Below are positions 54,364-64,000 of a DNA stretch of 64,000 nt, piece by piece (positions within the stretch are counted from its first letter, which is position 1; the number at the start of each line of letters is the position of its first letter). The position numbers and the translations under genes were made by a program. The stretch is from Ovis canadensis (Eukaryota > Chordata > Mammalia > Artiodactyla > Bovidae): the NCBI RefSeq assembly GCF_042477335.2, contig NC_091256.1, positions 33,386,001 through 33,450,000 on the forward strand. Reading direction: 5' to 3'. Below the pieces are notes generated by a model, which was given only the letters and a program-made list of their open reading frames with translations, was not told where the DNA came from and searched no databases.

Positions 54364-54570
54364 ATTGCTAGTGGGAAAACGCTGTATACCACGGGAGCTG
54401 AGCTCCATGTTTGGTGATGACCTAGAGGAATGGGACGGGGGTGGGAGGGAGGGAGGTCCAAGAGGGAGGGGAGCGATGTAAACGTATAGTTGATTGGCAT
54501 TGTTGTACAGCAGAAACTAACAAGATTGTAAAGCAATTTTACTCTAATTATAAATAAATTTTGAGAAAAG
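54345..54570 (+). mobile_element. L1 3' UTR and tail
   Basis: 'gtgtgaaatagattgctag', 'tgatgacctagaggaatggg', the G-rich 'gggtgggagggagggagg', 'gtacagcagaaactaacaag' and an AT tail. The 167-codon minus-strand frame at 54123-54626 reads this L1 backwards and is not a gene. Confidence 0.85.
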
Positions 54571-56359
54571 TATACTTTCCCTTTAAAGTTAAGCACTTTA
54601 ACTTTTATTTTCAAATTTGTAATCAAAACAGAGATGCAAAATATGGCTCATTGGTGGCCCTAGTAATACTTGCCTCTAATACTACCCCCAGGAACACTGA
54701 AGAATACTTCTGAGTTCCTGATCTGTCTATTTCCTAAACAATGAGCTCCCTGAAGACAGAAAATGGAGCTCATTCATTTAGTATGCACAGCAGGGTAGGA
54801 AGGTCCACTGGATATGACACCTTTGAGTTGTACAACTGGATTAAATACTTCTGGCAGAAGATCAGGCTCTGTAGTGGAGGCAAGAAAGCTAACATTAGAG
54901 TTGTTTTGAAGAGTCCCATAGAGCCCAGGTCCACTTTTAAAACCCAAGCCTAGCTACCACCAAGTTGACTCACCCAAGGGAGATTTGAAAACTATAGGTT
55001 AACAAGGTGGAACAGTGCTCTTGCCAACAGCACAGTCATAAAAGCACTTGACTTTTCTATGGCAGCTAGGGTCTCAGTTTCCAGGCTTTAGCTCCATGAG
55101 GATTGATCTAGATCCCTGACTTCCAGAAAATTCTATTTTGTCAGCACCTAATTCCACATATTAAATAGCTTTCTGATGAAATTACTTCCTTGGTTTCTGT
55201 TATCTGCAACTGAACTCTAATTTGGTACTTATCAAAAGCACCAAATTTGTGGAACAAACACACTAAGGAAACGTTGGTTCCATCTGCTGGGTCCGCTTTA
55301 AATCATTTATTCACATCTGAAATCCTGAAAGTACCTGAGAATCAACTACTGTTGATTCTTAAAGTGAATGATTCATTAATGAGCAAAACAACAACAAAAA
55401 ATCCAGAAATGCTTCTATTAGGATTCTAAAATGCAAATAAAAGAAAAAAATTACTGCACTGTATCAGTCAGATACATTGGTGGGTTTTTTGTTTTTATTT
55501 TTAATCTCAATATTATCTAGAAAAACCCATGATGTGGCTTATTCTTATCACTTAGTTCTTATTAAAATGGGGTGCTGCTGTATTTTCTAAATGACCACCA
55601 AACTGCCAGTGATAAAAGATTATTATTCAAGTTTTCCATCTGAAATAAATGACTTGTGTGAAGATGGGGAACTAGCAGAATGATTAGAGTGGAGCAATTT
55701 TTGCAGTTCTCAGATTTGGGTCAGAGACTTGACCTCTGAGAACATACATTTAAGACGCTGTTTATTCTCAGATGAGTTTGAGGCTAGAAGCAGTAAACAC
55801 CAGCCTGAGCATTCTGAAGCAGAGCTTGACTTCTTGTGTGGATGAGAAAAAAGGCAAAGAGCTCTTCTCAGAATTTCTCCCGTGCAAGGACAGCAGTTGG
55901 ACTTCTCCAGCTAATGCTTTTCTGTGCAATTATTGTCTTCTTGTAACTGAAGCCTCCTAGCCAAGGCTTAAGCCTCTCACCATGTCTGAAAAATGCCCTC
56001 CCCTCAGCAACGCTGTTATTCAACTCTTAAGGCTGACTTATCAGCACTATCCCAGTTTAGCTGAGGATTAACTTGGCTCACCCAGATGTTTCTGTGATGG
56101 ATCAATGTGTTGACTGATGAGAAGAACTGCGGTCTAAACAGAGTTTGAAAGAGAGCTGACTTGCCTTTCAAGGGAGGGAAGGATTAGTGAATCCCTTTGA
56201 CAGTCATGAAATAATCAGCTGTGTTCTTAGGACATGCCTTCCTGTTATAATCAAATGTGATACTGTACTGGAAAGAATAATACAGCAGAGCTCTGGACCT
56301 AAAATAATGGTCCAGACTGTTTGGATTTTGTAACCCTTTATGTTGGAAGAAGGCATTCA
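54571..56359. other. Intergenic, nothing recognised, 1.8 kb
   Basis: Repeat-poor stretch with no convincing coding region. Frames of 60-70 codons (54741-54953, 55247-55429, 55772-55960) lack motifs and context. Confidence 0.5.
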
Positions 56360-56505
56360 TTCTTTCTTTCTTTCACTCTTTGCTACGCAGATGCTTAGTG
56401 GGGACCTATTATGTTCCTGGGTCTGGATAGTAGGCACTGGATATTCCTGTGTGAATAAAAGATGCATCGTCATGGCTGTCCCGGTGAACACAGTCAAATG
56501 GGGTG
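56360..56505. mobile_element. L2-like fragment (tentative)
   Basis: 'cattctttctttctttcac', 'gggacctattatgttcctgg' and 'ctggatattcctgtgtgaataaaaga' follow the pattern of the common L2 3' segment (the 'cattcattc..cctactatgtgcc..' type). Low certainty because of divergence. Confidence 0.45.
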
Positions 56506-56508
56506 AAA

Positions 56509-56598
56509 TGTGTGTGCATGCTAAGTCACTTCAGTCATGTCCAACTCTGTGCAACGCAATGGACTGTAACCCACCAGGCTCCTCTGTCCATGGGATTC
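56509..56598 (-). mobile_element. Bov-tA SINE, 3' part only
   Basis: 'gtgtgcatgctaagtcacttcag' through 'ccaccaggctcctctgtccatgggattc', then it stops. The remaining body and head are missing. Confidence 0.88.
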
Positions 56599-57609
56599 AT
56601 GCAATTAAAAAAATAAACAAATAAATATAAGATTACAAATCCTGGGAAGTGCTTACAGGAAAATAATAGGCTCTTTTAGGGAGGAGAAATGGAAGAAGGG
56701 GTAGCTTTGGCACTGCTGATCTGGGAAACAGTGTAATGTCATCTGGCTGTTGAGAGATGGTGGAAAGAGGGGTGAGAGTTTGTTCTACTGTATGATGAAG
56801 CTAGGAGAAGGGGTGCAGAAGGGATCTTATCCTTTCTCTGTGAATAATGTCACACTGCTATCAGCCTTCCCAGGATTGGGGATGGCTTGTTGGGTTATAA
56901 CGTGGTTCTTTTCGACACGTGTGAATTTAAAAAAAAAAAAAAAACACAACCTAGAAGTTGAGAATTACACTTTACCTGGACTTAAGCCCAGAAGACAGCT
57001 TCTCAGATAACTCTGAAGGACTGCCCCCAAAGAGGTAAGGGAGGAATCAAAATATATAAGAGTTTTGCAACAAAACCCGGTAGTAGGAACATCAAAATAT
57101 TACTGTTAAACAAAGAAAACCACACATCTCAAGTTAATGAATTTAGCACTTTTCTATGGATGGGAGGATGCAAGTCTGTGCTCATTGAAATCATTCCTTT
57201 GATATGGGCTAGCCTCCTGTTTGTCTACAGCCTGAATCCCCTAAGGGTACACCACTGGGGGTGGTTGCAGGGGCTGCTGGCTTGATAGTTACCACATCCT
57301 TTGTTTACTGATCTTGCAGGTGACATTCTTCATCCACATAAGAAATAAAAATTCCAACCAAATGTATCTTGAACATTAAGCCAATTTAAAAACTGAACTA
57401 CATGTTTCAAGTTTGGAATCACCTTGGAATCAAAGTGATTCCAAGAATGGTCCAGTGACTCGATGCCATCAGGGACCCAGGAATTTTCTGTTTTGCTTCC
57501 GTCTTTAGCATGTTGGTCCTTTCTACAGTGATGACTTTTTGAGATAGTTACCTGAACAAAGACAATTTCTTCCCTGTCATCATTAAATTATTCACCAACC
57601 AATCAATGA
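56599..57609. other. Intergenic, nothing recognised
   Basis: About 1 kb with an A16 run (56929-56944). No repeat or gene named. Confidence 0.5.
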
Positions 57610-58082
57610 AAGTGAAAGTCGCTCAGTTGCATCCAATTCTTTTTTTTTATTTTTTTAAATGGTTGTGTTTATTTATTTATTTTTTTAAAAAAATTTTTAT
57701 TTTTACTTTATTTTACTTTACAATACTGTATTGGTTTTGCCATACATTGACATGAATCCACCACGGGTGTACATGCGATCCCAAACATGAACCCCCTCCC
57801 ACCTCCCTCCCCACAACATCCCTCTAGGTCATCCCCGTGCACCAGCCCCAAATTTGGGAGAATGGCATTGAAAAATGTATACTATCATGTAAGAATCGAA
57901 TCGCCAGTCTATGTCCGATACAGGATACAGCATCCAACTCTTTGTGACCCCATGGACTATAGTCCGCCAGGTTCCTCTGTCCATGGAATTCTCCAGGCAA
58001 GAATACTGGAGTGGGTAGCTGTTGCCTTTTCCAGGGGCTCTTCCCAACCCAGGGATGGAACCAGATATCCCACATTGCAACC
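57610..58082 (-). mobile_element. Bov-tA SINE split by an L1
   Basis: Left part 'tgaaagtcgctcagttgcatcc' (57612-57642), right part from 'catccaactctttgtgacc' (57931) to 'ccacattgcaac' (58082). The two halves are separated by a 287 bp L1 insertion. Confidence 0.93.
57643..57929 (-). mobile_element. Ruminant L1 3' end with 5' inversion
   Basis: 57643-57851 is a reversed L1 3' UTR: T-rich tail, 'caatactgtattggttttgcc', 'cgggtgtacatgcgatccc', 'gtcatccccgtgcaccagcc'. From 57852 the same L1 continues in the opposite orientation ('tttgggagaatggcattg', 'gtctatgtccgatacagg'). Target-site duplication 'gcatccaattcttt'/'gcatccaactcttt' (57629-57642 and 57930-57943) is made of Bov-tA sequence. Confidence 0.94.
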
Positions 58083-58584
58083 AATGATTAGCCTTTGTTT
58101 AGCTTACATTTCTTCGATGGGTGTAGTTTACAATATACTTTTAATGATAATAATAAAAAAAGATCAATGATAATTTCCACATGCATGGAAAGTACTGTAA
58201 TATCTATTACCACCCAGCTCAGCTCAAGTATCGCATCCACACAGTCTGCACCAGAGAACTAGCCCAGCTCTCATTTGCTCCCCTTTTAATACCACCCCAA
58301 CTCTTTTTATCACAAGCAGTCACACACACAGATGAAAGGACACACCAGCTCATATTTGTTTCTTCCCCCCAAATCAATCCATTGATCAATCGATCTACCT
58401 ATCAGTCTATCAGTCACCCTCTTAGGAGGAGAACCCTTCTCAGGCAATCAACCCTCTTGACACACTGAAGTGAACAGGACAGTGTGTGGTGAAGGACACC
58501 TACAAGGTTCTACTGCAGATCTCTAGGACTGAGTACTCACCTAAGTAGTCACTGAAACCTTACACCTCTAGATGAGGGACTCCT
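58083..58584. other. Intergenic, nothing recognised
   Basis: No gene or named repeat. 'caatccattgatcaatcgatc' near 58375-58395 is a local ATCAAT-type repeat. Confidence 0.5.
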
Positions 58585-58825
58585 GGTTGACCCTCCCCCC
58601 AGTCTGATCCCCCTCACCTCTCACCTCCCCGACTCCCAGTGCTGACAGTCATCATCCCATCCGTGGATTCTATGAATTGGACTCTTTTAGAGAGCTCCTA
58701 GAAGAGAAATCATGTCACACGTGTCTTTCTGTCCTCCTGGGCCTGGCTTCTTTCACCTAGCATCATGTCCTCCAGGTTTACCCTTATCATTGCACCATGC
58801 AGAATTTCCTCACACCCAAACTCCA
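58585..58825 (-). mobile_element. Old L1 (L1M group) fragment
   Basis: 'gtggattctatgaattggac', 'tcttttagagagctcc', 'gtgtctttctgtcctcctggg', 'cttctttcacctagcatcatgtcctccaggtttaccc' are a reversed L1M 3' region. Confidence 0.72.
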
Positions 58826-59092
58826 GTCACAGATTCCATAAAGAGTGGCCTCAAGATCATGAGTATGCTTTGGAGTGCTCACACCAGTGGTGCAGCCTGG
58901 TTTTAAAGGAATAGACAGAAAAGTTTGCAGAGTTTGCATGTAGCCTTGGGCAACTTGGGTATGGAACTCTGAGGTCCTGAATAGGAGCAGGGCCAAATGG
59001 TCTCTAACGAGCCCTAGGCACTCTTGCCTTTTTGAGCCCCCTTTCTACAAAAAAGCTAATGTTAAAAATTATATCTGTATATGGAATGAACA

Positions 59093-59305
59093 GGGCCTTC
59101 CCAGGTGGCATTAGTGGTAAAAATCTGCATGCCAAAGCAGGAGATGCAAGAGACACGGTTTCGAGCCCTGGGTTGGGAAGATCCCCTGGAGTAAGAAATG
59201 GCAACCCATTCCAGTATTCTTGCCTGGAGAATTTCTTGGACAGCAGAGCCCAGGGGCTACAGTTCACAGGGTCGCAAAGGGAGGGACACAACTGAGCACC
59301 CATCC
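59093..59305 (+). mobile_element. Bov-tA SINE
   Basis: Head 'gggccttcccaggtggcattag', the longer middle 'caggagatgcaagagacacgg', body to 'cgcaaagggagggacacaactgagcac'. Confidence 0.92.
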
Positions 59306-59321
59306 ACAATCATAGATTGAA

Positions 59322-59512
59322 TAAACAACAAATTCTCACTGAAAAGCACAGGAAACCATATTCAATATCCTGTGATACACCGGAATGGAAACGAATGTGA
59401 AAAATCATGCCGATATATGTATAACTGAATCACTTTGCTGTACAGCAGAAATCAACACAACCTTGTAAACTAACTATATTTCCACAAAATAAAGGTAAAA
59501 AATCATCTTACA
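59322..59512 (+). mobile_element. L1 tail
   Basis: 'acaggaaaccatattcaatatcctgtgataca', 'atgtataactgaatcactttgctgtacagcagaaa' and 'caacacaaccttgtaaac' to an A-rich end. Confidence 0.85.
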
Positions 59513-60599
59513 TCTGCATTGGCATAGAGATATTATATTTTCAACCTAAAAGTTCATATTTTTCCTTCTGATATTAAAAGAAATTAAAAATTCTTGTGAC
59601 CCCTAGCAGTATCACAGTCCCTTGGCACTGTGCCTACTATACCTACTATAAACTGGAACACCTGGAGTACAGTCTATAAAGAGGATGGTGGATGCCCTCC
59701 AGGTGGGCCCATCTTGGCCTAGAGCTGTACAGGCAGAGCAGAGCTGGACTGTGCAGCCATGGAAAGAACAGGCTCCAGATTTGGGTTTCTTGTTCCCAGA
59801 TCTAGGTATGTTCCTGTTTTATAGTAAACCACATGCTTTCAGGTGAACTGTGAATTTCTCTTGTGGTGAAGAGTGTCAAGTCAATACCTGCTTTGCATTT
59901 GTCTTCCTAAAGCACTCATTCTGGTGGCTCTCCATCCATATCTATTCTCTAATAGATGACCTTGAAACGTGAACCAACTTGTAGGAAGTCAGAACAACAG
60001 CTGATATCTTTTAAATGAGTTTTTTCAGCTCTCAAACATTAATGTTAGGAAAAATAAGAATCAAAGCCCCCACCCTGAGTTTAATTTGAGACTGGGAACC
60101 CTGATCCACTCTTTCCTTGCTAAATTAGACAACACAGAATTAATGAACCAAGGCGGTAAGAAAGCCCAAGCGGACGTGGCATTCTCTGACCTCGCTCACC
60201 TCCAGTGCACAGGGTGTGTGTGAGGCTCTTAGTTCCAGTCTCTGCACTGTCTGTAGCTTCTTTTCCTCCTATTGTTTACTTGGGTGCTTGGTACTTCTCC
60301 CTGGAAATGGACTGAAGGTGCCTTCCACTGGTTTCAAGAGTCCAAGTTCCTGTGCCTATCATAGTATTGCATGTTTAGACTTGGTAATATATGCATAAAT
60401 TAGGAAAGGTCAGAGTTTCTTAGGGCTGGGTGAGCACAGAGCAGGAACCTGTGTCTGGCCACCTTGACCTTTTGAGTGGCTTGACCAGTCGCCTTGACTG
60501 GCTTTCACTTCTCCCCACCACCTTTCCGTATCTTCCCCATCACTACACACTTAGAGCTCCGTCAACGTGTAATCCTTTCCTTCCTTCTCTATCCCCACC
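59513..60599. other. Intergenic, nothing recognised
   Basis: About 1.1 kb without a named repeat or coding signature. Confidence 0.5.
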
Positions 60600-60815
60600 T
60601 CACTCCATCCCTCCTAAACAGCTCTCACATCTGCCATGTCATCTGCATTTCCAGAGCCAATATCCCATTTAAGGTCCTCTTACGCGAACCCTTGCAATAG
60701 ACCCATGCCTGGTCTCCCTGACTCTATCCCCCTTCTCCCTACATTTGTGTACACAAATAACTGTGGCAGTAATCTTACACAGAAAATCTGATTTGTGCTG
60801 CCAAGTATCCATCCC
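60600..60815 (+). mobile_element. L2 LINE fragment
   Basis: 'acccttgcaatagacccatgcctggtctccctgactctatc' and 'gtggcagtaatcttacacagaaaatctgat' match the L2 ORF2-end region. Diverged. Confidence 0.62.
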
Positions 60816-61139
60816 AAAATGGAGTTCAAGAAATGGTTCAGTGAATATAGACATATACCTCCTCTGGTCCCCCTATTAGTACCCTTTTATCTCATGGTTT
60901 TTCAGATGTGTGGCACTAGAATGCCTTCTCTCCCTGAGTCAGAAGACACTGATCCTTTTCATCTCAATGAAAATAAAAAAGAAAGGATGGAGTTCTCTAT
61001 TTCATAGAAACTCATTGACGAATTTCACTTGCCCTTTACTCCCTATCAAATACAGTGACACATAACATTTTCATATCATTGGCACTAGGCCCAGTCCTCA
61101 CCAGACTTTGATAGTCATGCCTCCATAGCAGACACTCGT
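60816..61139. other. Intergenic, nothing recognised
   Basis: Short unassigned stretch; the 70-codon frame (60795-61007) has no domain. Confidence 0.5.
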
Positions 61140-61182
61140 GTGTGCATGCTAAGTCACTTCAGGAGTGTCCAACTCTTTGCAA
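61140..61182 (-). mobile_element. Bov-tA/BovB-type tail fragment, 43 bp
   Basis: 'gtgtgcatgctaagtcacttcagg' and 'gtgtccaactctttgcaac' are the terminal piece of a Bov-tA-like tail. It breaks off at 61182. Confidence 0.82.
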
Positions 61183-61315
61183 CATGCTTCCCAACTTCAA
61201 CCAACCTAAGGAATATTCCCTTAAATTCCCACCTTCCTATAACAAATTAACTTCTGTAGCACTTATGTATATTCTTTCTTGTAAACAGCACTCTTCAAGG
61301 AAACATGTGCCACTA
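61183..61315. other. 133 bp of unassigned sequence between two repeat pieces
   Basis: Sits between a Bov-tA-type tail ending '..tttgcaac' and a BovB starting '..ttttcgaccctgtgg'. No A-tail or SINE features and no named repeat. It could be filler inside one disrupted element or ancestral sequence between two truncated ones. Confidence 0.55.
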
Positions 61316-62163
61316 TTTTCGACCCTGTGGACCGCAGCGCACCAGGCTTCCCTGTCCTTCACTATCTCCTGGAGCCTGCTCTGACTCATGTCCATTGAGT
61401 CGCTGATGCCATCCAATCATCTCAGCCTCTGCCATCCCCTTCTCCTCCTGCCCTCAATCTTTTCCAGCCTCAGGTCTTTTCCAATGAGTCGGCTCTTCAC
61501 ATCAAGTGGCCAAAGTATTGGAGCTTCAGCTTTAGCATCAGTCCTTCCAATGAATATTCAGGAATGATTTCCTTTAGGATTGACTGCTTTGATCTCCTTG
61601 CAGTCCAAGGAACTCTCAAGAGTCTTCTTCAGCACTACTGTTTGAAAGCATCAATTCTTCTGCACTCAGCCTTCTTTATGGTCCAACTCTCACATTTTTA
61701 CATGACTACAGAAAAAATATCGCTTTGACTAGACAGATCTTTGTTGGCAGAGTAATGTCTCTGCTTTTTAATATGCTGTCTAGATTTGTCATAGCTTTTC
61801 TTCCAAGGAGTAAGCATCTTTTAATTTCATGGCTGCAGTTACCATCTGCAGTGATTTTGGAGACCAAGAAGACAAAGCCTGTCACTCTTTCTATTGTTCC
61901 CCCATCTATTTGCCATGAAGTGATGGAACCAGATGCCATGACCTTAGTGTTCTGAATGTTGAGTTTTAAGCCAGCTTTTTTACTCTCCTCTTTCACCTTC
62001 ATTAAGAGGCTGTTCGGTTCCCCTTTGCTTTCTGCCATAAGGGTGGTGTCATCTTCATATCTGAGGTTATTGGTATTTCTCTTGGCAATCTTGATTCCAG
62101 CTTGACCGTCATCCAGCCTGGCATTTCTCATGATGTACTCTGCATAGAAGTTAAATAAATAGG
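61316..62163 (-). mobile_element. BovB LINE, ~850 bp, lacking its 3' tip
   Basis: From 'cgaccctgtggaccgcagcg' to 'gcatagaagttaaataaatag', reversed BovB. The expected tail 'ttgttcagtcgctaagtc' is absent at the left edge, replaced by the 133 bp described separately. Older subfamily wording ('tccaatgaatattcagg'). Confidence 0.94.
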
Positions 62164-62185
62164 ATACGTTGCTTTTAAACATCAT
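61706..62185 (-). pseudogene. BovB reverse transcriptase fragment, YEDD variant
   Basis: A 159-codon frame with the second half of the BovB RT: 'LFNFYAEYIMRNA' (about 10-22), motif C 'RYEDDTTLMAES' (about 42-53), 'KAGLKLNIQNTK', 'ITSWQIDGGT', 'SKITADGNCSHEIKR'. Motif C is YEDD rather than YADD: both aspartates remain but Ala is replaced by Glu. Motif A and the endonuclease are outside the fragment, so it is non-functional. The first ~9 residues come from flanking DNA. Confidence 0.88.
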
Positions 62186-62284
62186 ATTAGATATACCACA
62201 ATGTTTAGAACAGGATGGACACTAGTAAGTTTGGATACTACTAAACAGGGGCTATCAAGTAAATGCTTACTGGAACCGATATGA

Positions 62285-62735
62285 TAGAAAAAAATGGTAC
62301 AGATAATCTTGTTTGCAGAACAGAAATGGAGACACAGAAGTAGAGAACAAACGTATGGACACCAAGGGAGGAAAAGAGAGGGAATGGCATTAATTATGAG
62401 ATTGGGCTTGACGTATATACACTATCAATACTGTATATAAAATAAATAAATAATGAGAATCTACTGTATAGCTCAGCAAACTCTACTCAGTGCTCTGTGG
62501 TGACTGAAATGAGTAGGAAAATATTTTTTAAAAAGGAGGAGGTATATGTATATGTTAGTGATGGACAGGGAGGCCTGGCATGCTGCGATTCATGGAGTCG
62601 CAGAGTCGGACACGACTGAGCGACTGAACTGAACTGAACTGATACATATATGTATAGCTTATTCACTTTGCTGTATAGTAGAAATTAACACAACGCTGTA
62701 AAGCGACTATACGCCATTGAATGAAGCAGTTTAGG
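62285..62735 (+). mobile_element. L1 3' UTR and tail, with BovB inside
   Basis: 'ttgcagaacagaaatggagacacagaagtagagaacaaacg', 'gaatctactgtatagctcagc', 'ctctactcagtgctctgtggtgac', then after a BovB tip 'ttattcactttgctgtatag' and 'aattaacacaacgctgtaaagcgac'. Confidence 0.87.
62556..62642 (+). mobile_element. BovB LINE 3' tip inside L1
   Basis: 'gtgatggacagggaggcctggc' to 'gactgaactgaactgaactga', ~87 bp. The flanking 'tatatgtata' (62543-62552 and 62647-62656) is a target-site duplication or part of the L1 TA-rich motif. Confidence 0.93.
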
Positions 62736-62770
62736 CCGTTAATCTGCACTTACCTGATGACCGCCACTGT

Positions 62771-62963
62771 CAGTGTTCAGTCACTAAGGTGCGGCCACTC
62801 TTTGTGGCCCCAGGAACTACAAAATGCCAGGTTCCTCTGTCCTCCACTATCTCCCTGAGTTTGCTCACATTCATATCCATTGAGTCCATCATGCTGTCTA
62901 ACCATCTCATTCTCTACTGCTCCCTGCACCTTTTGCCTTCGGTCGTTCCCAGCATCAGAGCCT
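62771..62963 (-). mobile_element. BovB LINE 3' end, older, diverged
   Basis: 'gtgttcagtcactaaggtgc', 'tgccaggttcctctgtcc', 'tttgctcacattcatatccattgag', 'accatctcattctctac' and 'gttcccagcatcagag'. More mutated than other copies. Confidence 0.83.
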
Positions 62964-63684
62964 TGGTGATATCTATAAAACCCAAAGGGTCTGGTATTGG
63001 GCACATTTATTGTTAGTACAGCATCTTCACTGTTAGGAGAACCATTCCTATTGCAGCTTGTGGTCCACACATGGCTCATGTGTGGTTCACTCCACTACCT
63101 GTTTCCATAAACAGTCACGTGTCTCATAGGTACTGGAGTAATCCTCTTTAAGGGCATCCTGAGTGGATTTGAAGAAGGGCATGGGAACCCAGGTGCATCA
63201 ATCAGAATCATATCTACAACTTTCTGACAAGACCTATTCTTGATTATCTCTTTTCTCAGGATAAAAGCTGTGAGGAAATATAAAGTGAAAGTGTCATATT
63301 GCCTGTCACAATGGTGAAAGTCGTTTAAAGTAGGGAAGAAAGAGGCCAACATGCAAAGATAATCAAGAGCCACGAAACAGAAACATAGCAAGCCCTAATA
63401 TCACTTGAACTCCAAGATCCTGCTTTGAACCATCTCTACCCTTGGATTCTCAGCTGCAAGAGCCAAAAATATCTCCCTTTCACTCAAGCTGTCACATGTG
63501 GTTTTCTTTACAGATGTCATCAAGGGAAAGGTAAAAGGAAGCTTGGGTTAAGCAAAGTAGACTTGTTTTGGAATCTGTTTTTATCACTTCCGAGATTATC
63601 GATCTTTGACCATTATAAAGTGTTCTCAGTTGCCAGCAAGGAAATCTGATTCTGGACTGCATAGGACAGGAGTTTATTGAAAAG
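62964..63684. other. Intergenic, nothing recognised
   Basis: No gene or named repeat. A 98-codon minus-strand frame (63095-63391) has a weak hydrophobic N-terminus but no domain. Confidence 0.5.
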
Positions 63685-64000
63685 GTTCTGAAGTAGGAGA
63701 GAAAGAGTTAAAATTATCTCTATTAGCAGATGATAGGATTTTGGAAAAGCCACAGTGATAAAGGGGAAAGCCACAGCAAACAATAAGAAAATTTAATTTT
63801 TTAAAAAGGCTACAAAATCAACATGAAAAATAATCATCTCCACAAATATTGAAAAAGGCCAGTTGCACTATATAGTGGAAAAGACAGCTCTATAATAATG
63901 AGAGAGACCACACTTGGAAAGGAATGTCAGCACTGTTATAATGAAAACTCTGTAACACTCACGAAAGATGCAAAAGTAGACTTGAGCAACTAGAAAGACA
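63685..64000 (+). pseudogene. L1 ORF2 RT fragment, running off the window
   Basis: 'gttaaaattatctctattagcagatgatagg' encodes L-K-L-S-L-L-A-D-D-R, the L1 reverse-transcriptase motif C region (normally S-L-F-A-D-D-M). 'ggctacaaaatcaacatg' follows at the expected distance. Many indels and stops. The rest would lie beyond position 64000. Confidence 0.72.

Noticed and set aside
54123..54626. 167-codon minus-strand open frame
   Set aside because: It reads an L1 3' UTR backwards (54345-54570) plus flank; no domain, and the Pro/Ser-rich stretch comes from the reversed G-rich L1 tract.
1..64000. CRISPR-like regularity of recurring ~200 bp blocks
   Set aside because: The recurring blocks are dispersed Bov-tA, BOV-A2 and BovB copies in both orientations with irregular spacing and target-site duplications, not direct repeats with spacers.

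Overview
This window looks like ordinary non-coding chromosomal DNA from a ruminant, most likely a bovid (cattle, sheep, goat or a relative). The diagnosis rests on repeats: BovB LINE fragments, Bov-tA tRNA-derived SINEs and BOV-A2 SINEs recur throughout, with older cetartiodactyl CHR SINEs, ruminant-type L1 3' ends and pan-mammalian relics (L2, MIR, MER1, MER2/Tigger, a MaLR LTR). I found no convincing host protein-coding gene, no structural RNA gene, no CRISPR array and no microbial operon. Every long open reading frame I could explain is a decayed retrotransposon frame or its antisense shadow.

Layout. 0-4 kb: AT-rich microsatellite, an old L1 end, a CHR SINE and relics of MER1 and MER2. 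4-9.7 kb: BOV-A2, two BovB ends, Bov-tA and a roughly 600 bp L2. 9.8-12.2 kb: the largest L1, carrying the decayed C-terminal half of ORF2 and split by a BovB insertion. 12-19.4 kb: scattered SINEs, including an L1 tail hit twice by Bov-tA and a SINE between unusually long 40 bp direct repeats. 19.8-24.3 kb: two long BovB copies, one with an intact YADD reverse-transcriptase motif and one with a 5' inversion, then a MaLR LTR. 25-32 kb: SINEs and an orphan A-rich insertion. 32.7-34.5 kb: the longest BovB (1.3 kb, 347-codon open frame, mutated active site). 35-46 kb: old L1 and MIR, MER1, Bov-tA and BovB, with a repeat-poor stretch at 39.1-41.8 kb. 46-51 kb: nested L1 tails, BOV-A2 and BovB. 51-57 kb is comparatively repeat-poor. 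57.6-64 kb: a 5'-inverted L1 inside a Bov-tA, old L1 and L2, a disrupted BovB, and an L1 ORF2 fragment running off the end.

How the parts relate. BovB supplies the 3' tail shared by Bov-tA and BOV-A2, so these SINEs are probable parasites of BovB machinery, while CHR and L1 elements depend on L1. Many insertions keep clear target-site duplications (listed per entry), so the nesting order can be read directly: L2, MIR, MER and MaLR first, then L1 and CHR, then BovB, Bov-tA and BOV-A2. The most useful observations are about retrotransposition mechanism (two twin-priming inversions, a tail-only insertion, a very short BovB insertion, a long flanking duplication) and about which BovB copies keep catalytic residues. 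I did not find a new biological system. Repeat family names come from recalled consensus features and were not checked with a masking program; boundaries are good to about 5-20 bases unless a target-site duplication fixes them.
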